This document shows positions 1 through 8,142 of a stretch of 56,027 bases of DNA, piece after piece. Position 1 is the first letter of the stretch, and the number at the start of each line of letters is the position of its first letter. The notes below the pieces were generated by a model. It was not told where the DNA came from and made no database searches. It saw nothing but the letters and a program-made list of their open reading frames with translations. The stretch comes from Candidatus Eremiobacterota bacterium (GTDB taxonomy: Bacteria > Vulcanimicrobiota > CADAWZ01 > Ess09-12): the NCBI GenBank assembly GCA_031082125.1, contig JAVHLM010000015.1:106798-162824 (forward strand), written 5' to 3'. The position numbers and the translations under genes were made by a program.

Positions 1-338
1 TCCGGCGCATGGAACTCATCTTCCCTGGAAAGAGGCCTGGGCGGCGGCATCGGGGCAGGTTCCGGCGCATGGAACTCAGGAGGGCTCTTTTCCTTCAGAG
101 GCTGCATGCCATAGTCCTGCTGCGGTCTTAAATACTGGGTGACGGGGGGGTCATCAGGCATGGGGACTGGCGGCGCACCTTGCCTGAGTTCCTCTTTTGG
201 CTGGCCTTTCAGAGAAATCTCGAGGTTCTTCAGGGTGTTTTTGAGAATATCTATCTCGGAGGGTCCCCGCATTCCCTCGTGCTGCTCAGGAACCTTCCGC
301 ACCGGTTCCTTTCCTTGCTTCTCATCCGGTGAATTCAT
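1..338 (-). CDS. Partial Pro/Glu-rich hypothetical protein (C-terminus outside window)
   Basis: Reading leftwards from an ATG at 338, the frame stays open to the left edge, giving at least 112 residues and no stop, so the 3' end is missing. The visible part is hydrophilic and of low complexity, rich in Pro, Glu, Gln and Lys, with no signal peptide or membrane segment. The hexapeptide EFHAPE occurs twice (second copy at the very edge), encoded by an 18-bp direct repeat at 1-18 and 61-78. The first 45 residues contain a short possible helix (ILKNTLKNLEISLK). There is no strong ribosome binding site upstream, so the start is tentative. I do not recognise a family. Composition suggests a linker-rich or disordered protein. 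Confidence 0.6.
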   Translation of the reverse strand, partial: MNSPDEKQGKEPVRKVPEQHEGMRGPSEIDILKNTLKNLEISLKGQPKEELRQGAPPVPMPDDPPVTQYLRPQQDYGMQPLKEKSPPEFHAPEPAPMPPPRPLSREDEFHAP

Positions 339-480
339 AGGCTCTCGCGGCCTTCATGCCTTACAGTAAAAGCAGCCGGCCCTGTCGCCTCCTGATTTCA
401 TCTCTCCTTGACGTGTCTCAATAACGTTCGTTCGACGGAAAAAGGGAAATTTCCTCCACTTCCCTCTCCGGCCAGTGGCC

Positions 481-544
481 CCTAAAAGTATAAGCCGGAG
501 AAGGGGGGGGTGGGGGAACCATCCTTCTCCAGCTTACTTTTAGG
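481..544. repeat. Long inverted repeat with G-rich loop
   Basis: The left arm (481-504) and right arm (523-544) are almost exact reverse complements. They share a 10-base outer block (cctaaaagta) and an inner block (gagaagg), with a small mismatch/bulge between. The loop is very G-rich, with a run of eight G straddling the arm-loop boundary, then T and five G. No T-run follows on either side, so it is not a classical intrinsic terminator. It could be a REP-like palindrome, a processing site or a non-autonomous mobile relic. No second copy was noticed in this window. Confidence 0.7.
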
Positions 545-802
545 AGTGAACACGCTTTGTTGCTGCTTTAATAGTATATCAGTTATACGTATGTTTCAGG
601 GTCTTGACTGCCGCTCTTGCCTGCATTCACCCCTCTTTCGAGGTGAGAGCTGGTGTTTCGTTCATTGCTGCTTCCAGGCTGCGAAATAAGCAACATTACT
701 TACAACAAAATGATAATCTATTTGTAGGGAATTTGCAATCAACAAAAAGAAGGAATTTTTCTTTACAAGAAAGGATCCCGGGAAAAAACTAAGACTTTTG
801 GA

Positions 803-820
803 CTAGTCCTTGAGGACTAG
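803..820. repeat. Perfect 8-bp dyad (ctagtcct-tg-aggactag)
   Basis: Perfect inverted repeat with a two-base centre, 30 bases past the stop of the minus-strand PilZ gene. It could be a protein-binding operator or a weak hairpin at the end of the PilZ transcript. No T-run follows on the minus strand. Confidence 0.45.
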
Positions 821-850
821 ATCGTGCTTTTCATGGTGACTTCACAGATT

Positions 851-1288
851 TTATGAACACAGCAGGGAGAAGCGGGGTGACACCGTGTTCTGTGCCAGAA
901 GACTGTATATATAGCGTTTCATAAGGCACACATTTCGGCATGTGGGCGCAGTGAAGCGCGCTCCATATTCGTATGATTTCGATGACTTTCGTGACCACGA
1001 TACCTTGAGGGGGAGAAGGAGCGGCGTCCCGTTGAATAAAAAAAGAATCTCCCCTTCCGTCTCAGGGGGAAGCTCATTGTCCATCGCGAGTTTTACCCCT
1101 CCCATGCTGATGTCCACTACCGTTGCCTGCAGGCATCTGCCGAAAAGGGTATAGAAAAAGGTAGTCTGGCCATCATGGCAGCGCAGTGTTCCCCGCCGCT
1201 CTGTATCGGTGTGAGAAACCCTGGTGCTGCGACGCTCCTCCTTGAAGAAAGCCCTGAACCTGCTGCTGAGGGAAGAGAAAATGCCCAT
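851..1288 (-). CDS. PilZ domain protein (probable c-di-GMP receptor)
   Basis: A 145-residue soluble protein. After a short basic N-terminus comes ERRSTRVS, matching the RxxxR half of the PilZ cyclic-di-GMP site. Around residues 57-65 VVDISMGGVKL matches the D/NxSxxG half, followed by the beta-barrel pattern of PilZ (hydrophobic strands and a KVSW motif). The family binds c-di-GMP and alters motility, adhesion or polysaccharide export through a partner, and this one has no other domain. The ATG at 1288 is preferred over the TTG one codon upstream, with an AGGA-type site further upstream. The AT-rich 1330-1420 region probably holds divergent promoters for this gene and the phosphoesterase at 1546. 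The partner is unknown. Confidence 0.8.
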   Translation of the reverse strand: MGIFSSLSSRFRAFFKEERRSTRVSHTDTERRGTLRCHDGQTTFFYTLFGRCLQATVVDISMGGVKLAMDNELPPETEGEILFLFNGTPLLLPLKVSWSRKSSKSYEYGARFTAPTCRNVCLMKRYIYSLLAQNTVSPRFSLLCS

Positions 1289-1545
1289 CAATCTGCCGTC
1301 CGTTCCTGCGGGAAATATGACCTACCATGAATATCACATGAATCGGTGGCAAAGTAAATTAAAATATAACGACAAAAGATAACATTATGTAAACAAAAGT
1401 AACAATTTTGTAAATATCGCTCTTCGTGACGAAAGGAGATTCTCTCAGGGAATGATAATTTAAAGGTGGGCAGTCGCCTGCGCAAGAAGACCGCAGCAGG
1501 CAGGCCCGATAAAAAGAACCCGGAAAATTCACGGAGCGTGATGGA

Positions 1546-2022
1546 ATGAAGCTCGGAGTTCTCTCCGATACTCACTGGCAGTCACCAGATCAGTTCGACA
1601 GGAGGCTTTTCAAAGTTTTCCACGATGTTGACGCCATCCTCCACGCGGGAGATATGGTCCATGGGGCAGTGCTCAGCCTGCTCGAAGGCTTCAGGCCCAC
1701 CTATGCGGTCACAGGCAATTGCGATGAGTGGGATCTGCACGGGAGAGTGCCTGAGAAAAGGCTTATTGAGATAAGGGGATTCCGCATCGGCCTTATCCAT
1801 GGATGGCGCCGTGATCTTCATTATCTTTCCGAACTGGGCAGGGAGTTTGACGGCGTACATGTGGTAGTGTTCGGCCATTCCCATTGTGCGGTCGAGGAAA
1901 ACCGGGGGGGAGTCCTTTATTTCAACCCGGGAAGCGCCACATGCCCCCGCGACGGAGGGGGCCCGACGGTAGGAATCATTGAGATAGCAGGCATGTTGGA
2001 GACTTATCACGTCCCTCTCTGA
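1546..2022 (+). CDS. YfcE/MJ0936-type metallophosphoesterase
   Basis: A 158-residue calcineurin-like phosphoesterase of the small YfcE/MJ0936 class, at the normal length for that group. The metal-binding motifs appear in order: SDTH near the N-terminus, GDMVH at about residue 36, GNCD at about 60, an HG at about 84 and GHSH at about 111, followed by NPGS. Members hydrolyse phosphodiesters such as bis-pNPP or cAMP in the cytoplasm with two metal ions. The physiological substrate cannot be told from sequence. The start is the ATG at 1546, with GGAG upstream; a nearby ATG at 1541 meets a stop at once. The last 47 bases overlap tail-to-tail with the YihY gene on the other strand. Confidence 0.88.
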   Translation: MKLGVLSDTHWQSPDQFDRRLFKVFHDVDAILHAGDMVHGAVLSLLEGFRPTYAVTGNCDEWDLHGRVPEKRLIEIRGFRIGLIHGWRRDLHYLSELGREFDGVHVVVFGHSHCAVEENRGGVLYFNPGSATCPRDGGGPTVGIIEIAGMLETYHVPL

Positions 2023-2881
2023 GGCTTTTCTGTTCCAGATGGCCCACGTAGACCGAGGTAAATTCCCCGCCGACAAGATAAACATTTGAACAGACGAGGA
2101 GCCAGAATAGAAGACCGATGACACCGGCCATTGAGCCGTACACGATGCTGAAATGCGCCATATGCCTCAGGAAAAGAAAGTAAAGCATTTCCGAGGCTTT
2201 CCAGGCCGCGGTGGCCAGGAGCGCCCCGGGGATTGTGGAGAGAAAGGAAACCTTCCTGTTCGGCAGGATCATGAAAAGGAGCGAAAAAGCAAGGCACACG
2301 GAAAAAGGGATGAAAAAAAACCTTGTGATGAGACTGTGAGGCACCGGCTGCAGAAAAGAGAGAAAGCCCCAGGACGGCACAATCTTGACAAAGATATTGT
2401 AAAGCACCGAAAGGGAGAACACGGCTCCCACCAGGGGAATGAGCAGGAGTGCCATGAGGTTTCTCTGTAAGTAGCTGCGCGTCTCTTCGATATTCCATGC
2501 CTTGTTGAGACTATGTTCCATGGCAAGGAAAACCTGCCGTGCGGACCAGGCGAGGAGGATAAAGCCCACGAAGCTGAATTTCATGCCGTAGCGCTGCATT
2601 CTCAAGATGCTCTCCTGAATGAGTGAATTGAAATAGGGGCTCAGCTCGCTTGAGAGCACCGAGGACTGCTTGATCACCAGGGCGGGGCTGATGAATATGC
2701 TCATCGCGTAGGTGAAGATGATAAAAAGAGGAATAATGCAGAGAAAAAGATAAAAAGCAATACCTGCCGCCATGAAGGCACATCCATCCTTGGAGTACTG
2801 AAGGGCTGTCTCTCTGAGCAGTGCAAAGACAGTTCTGAAAGAAGCCCCAAGATTTGACAGGAAGTTTTTTTTCACAGGCAA
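1976..2881 (-). CDS. YihY/BrkB family inner membrane protein
   Basis: A 301-residue integral membrane protein with about six hydrophobic segments, the usual length for YihY/BrkB (annotated in older literature as ribonuclease BN). Typical features are the N-terminal MAAGIAFY segment, the central AWSARQVFLAMEHSLNKAWN region with its conserved aromatic/Asn-Lys-Ala-Trp pattern, and the C-terminal YGSMAGVIGLLFWL segment. The function of the family is not settled; it has been proposed to act as a transporter or flippase-like protein. The start is uncertain: TTG at 2881 or GTG at 2875, neither with a good ribosome binding site. A run of eight A on the coding strand follows directly and an ATG at 2888 lies in another frame. 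It overlaps the phosphoesterase gene by 47 bases. Confidence 0.85.
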   Translation of the reverse strand: MPVKKNFLSNLGASFRTVFALLRETALQYSKDGCAFMAAGIAFYLFLCIIPLFIIFTYAMSIFISPALVIKQSSVLSSELSPYFNSLIQESILRMQRYGMKFSFVGFILLAWSARQVFLAMEHSLNKAWNIEETRSYLQRNLMALLLIPLVGAVFSLSVLYNIFVKIVPSWGFLSFLQPVPHSLITRFFFIPFSVCLAFSLLFMILPNRKVSFLSTIPGALLATAAWKASEMLYFLFLRHMAHFSIVYGSMAGVIGLLFWLLVCSNVYLVGGEFTSVYVGHLEQKSLREGRDKSPTCLLSQ

Positions 2882-2969
2882 CAGGCATCGGCGATTGACT
2901 AGACTTCATGGTTATTATACACAAAATCCCTGAGAGGGCAAGGGCAGCCTGCAGTCTGAAGGAGGCGTC

Positions 2970-3959
2970 GTGGGAATCAGGGCCTATCTTGTGAATGAGG
3001 AGTATCAGGATCCGCTGCTTTTCGTGCAGTTTGACGGGCACAGGGAAGCGCTTCTTTTCGACTGCGGATACCTCTTTCCCCTTAAGATGAGGGATATCCA
3101 GAGGATTACCTCAATCTTCATCTCCCACACCCATTTTGATCATTTCATGGGCTTTGATCACATCCTGCGCCTGAGCCTGGAGCAGCAGAAGAGGATGGAG
3201 CTTTACGGCCCCCTCAATTTTGTCCAGCAGGCTGCCTGCAAGCTTGGAGGCTATTCATGGAATCTCTGCGGGAACCTGGAGCTGGACTTTGTTGCCTGCG
3301 AGGTCCAGGACGGCTCTATGGCGGAAGCGGAGCTGAAGGGGCGCGAAGCCTACAGGCTCTCAGCAATGTCGTCGAGGCCCTTCATCGGAGGCCTGCTGAA
3401 GGAGCACCCACTTTACACGGTAAGCGCAGCGGTTCTTGATCACAGGATCCCTTCGCTTGCTTTCTCAGTGAAGGAAAAGGATTCATTAAGGGCAAAAAAC
3501 GAAGCACTGGAGAAGCTTGGCCTTGCGCCGGGCCCCTGGGTAGGCGAGCTGAAGGAGCTGGCCGAAGGCGGTGATTATGGTGACCGCTCGCTCACCGTGG
3601 AAGGCCGCACCTATCCTGCAAAAGCTCTCATCGACACCGTCCTCGAGGAGAAGAGGGGAAGGAAGATCTCCTATGTGGTTGACACCATATTCAATAAAGA
3701 GACAGTAAAGAGAATTGTGGCCCTCGCGGGCGGCTCCGATGATTTTTACTGCGAGGCTGCCTATCTTACGGCAGAGAAAGAGAAGGCCCGTGAAAACTAC
3801 CATCTCACGGCCAAGCAGGCAGGCATCCTGGCCCGCGAGGCCCGCGTGGGAAAGCTCATCCCGATCCATTTCTCCAAGAGGTATGACAAGCGATACGGCG
3901 AGCTCATTGAAGAGGCTCGCCGTGAATTTCCCTGTGTGGAGCTCGGTCAGAAATACTAG
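2970..3959 (+). CDS. RNase Z-like metallo-beta-lactamase fold hydrolase
   Basis: A 329-residue MBL-fold protein. HTHFDHFMGFDH at about residues 53-64 is the HxHxDH metal site in the form seen in RNase Z-like enzymes. A later Asp in YVVDTIF and a His in LIPIHFSKRY complete the expected metal ligands, and the FSKRY ending resembles the HFSxRY of RNase Z. The middle (about 90-210) is longer and less conserved than in tRNase Z, and I see no flexible arm, so tRNA 3'-processing is possible but not assured. The start is a GTG with a strong AAGGAGG site. The stop is only four bases from the convergent transglycosylase stop. Confidence 0.8.
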   Translation: MGIRAYLVNEEYQDPLLFVQFDGHREALLFDCGYLFPLKMRDIQRITSIFISHTHFDHFMGFDHILRLSLEQQKRMELYGPLNFVQQAACKLGGYSWNLCGNLELDFVACEVQDGSMAEAELKGREAYRLSAMSSRPFIGGLLKEHPLYTVSAAVLDHRIPSLAFSVKEKDSLRAKNEALEKLGLAPGPWVGELKELAEGGDYGDRSLTVEGRTYPAKALIDTVLEEKRGRKISYVVDTIFNKETVKRIVALAGGSDDFYCEAAYLTAEKEKARENYHLTAKQAGILAREARVGKLIPIHFSKRYDKRYGELIEEARREFPCVELGQKY

Positions 3960-3963
3960 GCCG

Positions 3964-4767
3964 CTATTTTTCCAGCGCTTTGAGGACTTTCCAGATATAG
4001 TGCCTTGCTGTATTATTGGGCGGGACATTCCCTGCCCTTGAGACTGCGCCGGGACCCTGGTTGTAAGCGGCAAGCGCCGTCTTCAGGTTCCCGAACTTGT
4101 CCAGCATCAGGCGTATGTACTTGGTGCCGGCCTCTATGTTCTTTTCCGGGTTCCAGTAATTGAATATCCCCATGTCGAAGGCTGTTGAGGGTTTGAGCTG
4201 CATGAGGCCGCAGGCCCCTGAGCAGGAGATTGCCGAGGGATTGAAGCTGGACTCGACCTCTATGATGGCCTTTATTATGTAAGGATTTACGCCGTAAAGC
4301 TTTGCGTGCCTGAGGATTATCGGTGAGATATCTTCCCTGACCTTTTTTCTCACGTACCGGGCTGCCCGCTCTGCCGTTCCTGAGCGGGAGGAGAGGGAAC
4401 GGCGGCGGTGATCGCTGCCGGGAGTCGCGGAGCTTTTCTCGGTCTCGAGGGGCACCTTTTTCAGCACGGTAATATAGAGAGAAGGGAAGTTGAGGTATGC
4501 CTCGTCAGAGGTGTAATTCCAGTTCCCCGTCGATGACACGTCCTTGCCGCTGCCCTGGGAGCCCGGAACCTTCTCTTCCACGATGCCTCTGATGATGAGC
4601 TGCTCCATGTCGCCGTCTATGACAAGCGGTGCGCTCTCTTCCTGTGCTTCCACAACAGCGGGATTCTGGTCCTCCTGTGAGAACTGCTGAGCTGATGCGG
4701 GGGCAGTGAATACACTACAGGCGAAGATGGCAAGCATAAATGCTGCAAAATACAGTTTTGCCGTCAT
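3964..4767 (-). CDS. Secreted lytic transglycosylase (SLT domain)
   Basis: A 267-residue protein with a Sec signal peptide (cleavage near APASA-QQ), a Ser/Pro/Glu-rich spacer to about residue 140, and a C-terminal SLT/goose-lysozyme-like domain. The catalytic Glu is in AIIEVESSFNPSAIS, followed by GLMQLKP and AAYNQGPGAV, the three hallmark motifs of family 1 lytic transglycosylases. These cleave the MurNAc-GlcNAc bond of peptidoglycan in the periplasm, forming 1,6-anhydro ends. The ATG follows an ideal AAAGGAGGTG site. It has no operon partner: convergent with the RNase Z-like gene and followed upstream by a gene-free stretch. The LysM-less architecture suggests general wall turnover. Confidence 0.92.
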   Translation of the reverse strand: MTAKLYFAAFMLAIFACSVFTAPASAQQFSQEDQNPAVVEAQEESAPLVIDGDMEQLIIRGIVEEKVPGSQGSGKDVSSTGNWNYTSDEAYLNFPSLYITVLKKVPLETEKSSATPGSDHRRRSLSSRSGTAERAARYVRKKVREDISPIILRHAKLYGVNPYIIKAIIEVESSFNPSAISCSGACGLMQLKPSTAFDMGIFNYWNPEKNIEAGTKYIRLMLDKFGNLKTALAAYNQGPGAVSRAGNVPPNNTARHYIWKVLKALEK

Positions 4768-5071
4768 TACCCACCTCCTTTCAAGTACTGCATAGAGGGT
4801 TCTATGAACAAAAACCTCTAAAATGATAGCATGATCAGGGTGTCCTTGTCAAACCGGCATGGCCTGGCGGTAATCGCGAAAGAATGGTGAAACTCATGGT
4901 TTCTGATGCCCCGTCACGATAACCATGGCCCTTTCCCCTGCGGGGAAAAGGCCGCCGCCGGAGAAGGCCTGTTTTGCATGAAGCTCAGACCTTTTCTGAC
5001 GTGAAGGAAAATCGGGGAATTTTACAGAATCCATGGAATTCCCTCGAGACCAGAGAGAATGGAGAAAAAAC
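4768..5071. other. Gene-free divergent region
   Basis: About 300 bases between the transglycosylase start (leftwards) and the transporter start (rightwards). It should hold both promoters. It contains the hairpin at 4927-4953. I see no ORF with a ribosome binding site and no recognisable riboswitch. Confidence 0.4.
4927..4953. repeat. 12-bp inverted repeat, 3-base loop
   Basis: ggccctttcccc / ggggaaaaggcc with one mismatch and loop tgc. No T-run follows. It lies about 120 bases upstream of the transporter start and could be an operator or a leader hairpin. Confidence 0.5.
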
Positions 5072-6841
5072 ATGGTTCACTCCAATGATCTTGTGCAAAA
5101 AAGTCCGGAATATAAGTTTGAGCTCCGACGACTTGTGAACTGGCTCCCGCTTGGGATGATGTACGCGGCTTTTTATATGAGCCGCTATAATTTTACGGTG
5201 ACCAACCCCGCACTCTGCAAAGAATTTGGATGGTCAAATGCGCAGATCGGCGGTGTTATCTCCCTGTCCCTGCTGGTCTATGGGCTGAGCGTTTTCCTCA
5301 ATGGTCCGATTGCGGACAAGATAGGGGGGAAAAAAGCCATTCTCATCGGCTGCATCGGGGCGCTGGTTTTTAACCTGCTGTTCGCCGCCGGGGTATGCTT
5401 CAGGATTTTCAGCTGGGATAAAGCCCCCTGGGTCGGGCTTCTTACCTATTTTTCCGTGATATGGGCATTTAACATGTATTTCCAGAGCTTTGGAGCCCTC
5501 TCGGTGGTGAAGGTGAACGCATCATGGTTTTCAATTTCCGAGAGAGGCATATTTGCCGGTCTTTTCGGTGCCATGATCCAGTTCGGGAGAATACTTGCGG
5601 TGCCTGTAGGCGGTGTAATTCTTGCAACAAGCAGCTGGGAGTGGGTGCATGTGGTCCCCGCGATAGTTCTTGGTTTGATCGGCCTCCTCACGCTCCTGGT
5701 GGTGAAAGATACCCCCGAGGAGCTGGGATTTCCCCGCCAGGATGAAGTACTTGTTGTCGAGGAAAAGGAAGAGTCTCCCTCCCTCGGAGCCATATTGAAA
5801 ACCATTCTCTTGAATCCTACGATGCTCATTATCACGGGCGCGATGATGGCAACCGGTCTTATCCGCCATTCACTGGAACAGTGGGCACCGAAATATTTCA
5901 TAGACGTTCACGGCGTTTCGTCTGACTCAATGATTTTTATCCTTGCCTTCGCCGGGCAGGTGATGATTGGCATTTTCGGAGCCTTTGTGATGGGCAACGT
6001 CTCGGACAGGTATTTTCAGTCCCGCAGGGGGCCCGTCACTGCGATAGCGTATTTTGTGCAGGCTTTTCTTCTCCTGGCCTTTGCGCTCCTCAAGCCAGGC
6101 CCATGGCTCGCCGCGATCATTCTGATGCTTTTCTATTTTTTTCTCAATGGCTGCCATGGACTCATTGCAGGGACTGCAAGCATGGATTTCGGGGGGAGAA
6201 AGGCTGCGGCCACTGCCGCAGGGCTGCTGGACGGCTCCCAGTACCTGGTGGGCTCCATTGCAGGTATCGGCATGGGCATGCTTCTTGACAGGTTCGGCTG
6301 GGGCGCCTGGTCATGGAGTATCATCATATTTGCATTGATAGCAGGCGCGCTTATGGCCACAAGGTGGAATGTCCTCCCGCCAAGAGCAAAGAAACAGGAA
6401 CTGGTAGTCTGCAGGAAATGCGAAGCTTCCTACCATATCAATGATGAGAGCTGCAGTCAATGCGGCGAGGCCAACCCGGAAATAACTCTGAAAAAGATAG
6501 TGCTGATGTCAAAGGAAGCTTTTAATACTGCCATATTCAGCATATTCATGTTCCTGTTCCCCCTCATCATCCTGATTTCAAAGGTTTTAGGGGGAATTGT
6601 AAAGCCTGAGACCAGGAGTGACAGCGTCAATTCCGTGCTGATTTTCGCATTTCTCGGTATTCTCATAGGTCTGCTTGCCTATAACCGCTCAATTGCCGCG
6701 AGGAGACTCATTGAATTGAAAAACATGGGAACCCAGTATCTTGAAATTGTGAAGCCATCTTCCTCATTGGCAAAGGCAGCCCTTATCCTGAGCGGCATTG
6801 CAACGGTATATGGATTTATCTGGCTGCAGAAGTGCCTTTAG
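5072..6841 (+). CDS. OPA-type MFS transporter fused to zinc ribbon and extra membrane domain
   Basis: A 589-residue protein. Residues 1-430 are a 12-helix major facilitator resembling the organophosphate:phosphate antiporter group (GlpT/UhpT): YMSRYNFTVTNPAL in helix 1, GPIADKIGGKKAIL as the loop 2-3 motif A, and GNVSDRYFQSRRG between the halves. Unusually, a zinc ribbon follows at about residues 447-467 (CRKC...CSQCG), then two to three more membrane helices up to the C-terminus. The substrate may be a phosphorylated sugar or glycerol phosphate, judged by family only. The ATG at 5072 has a GGAG site seven bases upstream. An in-frame ATG at 5033 has none, so the shorter form is preferred. It is monocistronic. 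Confidence 0.82.
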   Translation: MVHSNDLVQKSPEYKFELRRLVNWLPLGMMYAAFYMSRYNFTVTNPALCKEFGWSNAQIGGVISLSLLVYGLSVFLNGPIADKIGGKKAILIGCIGALVFNLLFAAGVCFRIFSWDKAPWVGLLTYFSVIWAFNMYFQSFGALSVVKVNASWFSISERGIFAGLFGAMIQFGRILAVPVGGVILATSSWEWVHVVPAIVLGLIGLLTLLVVKDTPEELGFPRQDEVLVVEEKEESPSLGAILKTILLNPTMLIITGAMMATGLIRHSLEQWAPKYFIDVHGVSSDSMIFILAFAGQVMIGIFGAFVMGNVSDRYFQSRRGPVTAIAYFVQAFLLLAFALLKPGPWLAAIILMLFYFFLNGCHGLIAGTASMDFGGRKAAATAAGLLDGSQYLVGSIAGIGMGMLLDRFGWGAWSWSIIIFALIAGALMATRWNVLPPRAKKQELVVCRKCEASYHINDESCSQCGEANPEITLKKIVLMSKEAFNTAIFSIFMFLFPLIILISKVLGGIVKPETRSDSVNSVLIFAFLGILIGLLAYNRSIAARRLIELKNMGTQYLEIVKPSSSLAKAALILSGIATVYGFIWLQKCL

Positions 6842-6856
6842 TCTCCGCGCCGGCCC

Positions 6857-7420
6857 CTATTTCGTCAGAGGCTCCAGCAGTGCGTGGGGGTCATCGGGGA
6901 GGGCATGGCCTGAATAGTGCACCGCGCCCTTCCTGTCTATGATGAAATTCGTGGGGACGCCCACAAGTCCATACTGCTTTGCCACCTGGCCGTCCCAGTC
7001 GTTGAGGACTCTGTAGGGAATGGCCTCTTTCTCAGCGAAGGCCTGCAGGGTCTTCGCGCTTTCCTTGACACTCACCGCCAGTATCTCGAAGTTTTTGCCC
7101 TTCATGGACTCGGCAAGTTTCTTCAGCTCGGGGATCTCCTCACGGCATGAGGGGCACCATGTAGCCCAGAAGACGAGGAGGACCGCTTTTTTTCCATAGA
7201 CTTCCGACAGGGTAATGGCGTCGCCCTTCAGGTCATGCAGCGTAAAATCGGGGGCCTTTGCGGGAGCCTGTCCTTTCGGTTCCAGAACAGCCCGCGGGGT
7301 GGGCGGCGAGAACGGGGAAGTCGTAGGCGAGGAAGCGCCTGCCGGCCCGGGAGCCTTTGCGCAGCCTGCGGCAAGGGCAATCAGCAGCGCGATGAGAATG
7401 GTGATCACTGTTTTTTCCAT
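6857..7420 (-). CDS. TlpA/ResA-like lipoprotein thiol-disulfide oxidoreductase
   Basis: A 187-residue protein with a lipoprotein signal peptide (LAAGC lipobox, Cys at residue 20), a Pro/Ala/Ser spacer and a C-terminal thioredoxin-fold domain. The active site is WATWCPSCREEIPEL, a CPSC variant of the CxxC in TlpA/ResA proteins, and the cis-Pro lies in GVPTNFIIDRKG. Such proteins reduce disulfides outside the membrane, for example in cytochrome c maturation, with electrons from CcdA. It is the last gene of the trx-ccdA-tlpA operon, which supports that route. The ATG at 7420 directly precedes the signal peptide and has an AAGGAA site. The frame is open further upstream but lies inside ccdA. Confidence 0.9.
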   Translation of the reverse strand: MEKTVITILIALLIALAAGCAKAPGPAGASSPTTSPFSPPTPRAVLEPKGQAPAKAPDFTLHDLKGDAITLSEVYGKKAVLLVFWATWCPSCREEIPELKKLAESMKGKNFEILAVSVKESAKTLQAFAEKEAIPYRVLNDWDGQVAKQYGLVGVPTNFIIDRKGAVHYSGHALPDDPHALLEPLTK

Positions 7421-7434
7421 ACAACCGGTTCCTT

Positions 7435-8142
7435 TCAGATTGATTTCTGCCCCGCGATGAAAATAAAATACTCCCCGATGCCGATGAGCACCGCTCCCAT
7501 GAAGCGCCTCACCCGCTCCATCCACGGCCCTGCCTTGGGGAGGGACATGAGGATACCGGCAAAAGTCCCTATTGCCAGGATGATCAACCCCATGCCGAGG
7601 GAGTAAGTGAAGAGAAGCGAGATGCCGAAGAGCATGTTCTGCTTTGACGCCACGTAGGCAAGCGTGACGCCGAGCACCGCCGCCGTGCAGGGGCCGACGA
7701 CAAGGCCCGAGAAGATCCCCAGGAAGAAAATGGCCACATAGCCGCTCCCTACCTTCTTTGACTGGAGGTTGGCGATGAATGACGGCATCCTGATGCTAAA
7801 GAGGTCAAACATGGAGAGGCCCAGGATAATGCAGACATTCCCCATTATGAGGTTCACCGCGGGCTTCTGGCTGATCTCGCCAAAGAGGCTTCCCGTGAGG
7901 GCGGCAATGGCCCCGAGGGCAGAGTACATGAGGGCCATTCCCATCACATAGACGAAGGAGAGGAAGAAGCCTTTAAACCTTGACCCGCCGGCCTGGCTCC
8001 CGATGAAGCTGACCGTAATGGGGAGCATGGTATAAATGCAGGGTTCAAAGCTTGTCAGTATGCCTCCCAGGAATACTGCAGCGAAGGCAAGCAGGGGTGA
8101 GCTCGTGAGATAGCTTCCAAGGTGTCCGACAAACTCGTTCAC
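7435..8142 (-). CDS. ccdA: CcdA/DsbD-type membrane electron transporter
   Basis: A 235-residue membrane protein with six hydrophobic helices. The two conserved redox Cys-Pro or Pro-Cys motifs of the CcdA family are visible: SFEPCIYTMLPI in helix 1 and VVGPCTAAVLGV in helix 4. It carries electrons from cytoplasmic thioredoxin to extracytoplasmic TlpA-like thioredoxins. The start is GTG with GGAG upstream, and it overlaps the thioredoxin stop by four bases (GTGA), so translation is probably coupled. The TlpA-like gene follows after 14 bases. This gives a full relay: thioredoxin (inside), CcdA (membrane), TlpA-like lipoprotein (outside). Confidence 0.92.
   Translation of the reverse strand: MNEFVGHLGSYLTSSPLLAFAAVFLGGILTSFEPCIYTMLPITVSFIGSQAGGSRFKGFFLSFVYVMGMALMYSALGAIAALTGSLFGEISQKPAVNLIMGNVCIILGLSMFDLFSIRMPSFIANLQSKKVGSGYVAIFFLGIFSGLVVGPCTAAVLGVTLAYVASKQNMLFGISLLFTYSLGMGLIILAIGTFAGILMSLPKAGPWMERVRRFMGAVLIGIGEYFIFIAGQKSI

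Larger units (their letters stand above)
339..850. other. Gene-free stretch with two inverted repeats
   Basis: About 510 bases without a convincing gene. The only long frame (604-792, plus) is Lys/Asn-rich near its end and has no ribosome binding site. The stretch holds a large hairpin (481-544) and a small perfect dyad (803-820), described separately. The half next to the PilZ gene is AT-rich. It lies upstream of the minus-strand partial gene at the left, so a promoter for that gene probably sits here, but I cannot point to one with confidence. Confidence 0.5.

Noticed and set aside
604-792. 62-residue plus-strand frame in the left gene-free stretch
   Set aside because: No ribosome binding site, composition unlike neighbours, no recognisable motif.
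1288-1575. 95-residue minus-strand frame upstream of the PilZ gene
   Set aside because: Covers the AT-rich promoter region and the start of the phosphoesterase, Cys/Phe/Arg composition typical of a chance frame.
2511-3041. 176-residue minus-strand frame with an ATG at 2888 close to the YihY start
   Set aside because: Runs out of frame through the real YihY gene. The eight-base A run could hide a frameshift, but YihY already begins sensibly at 2881 or 2875.
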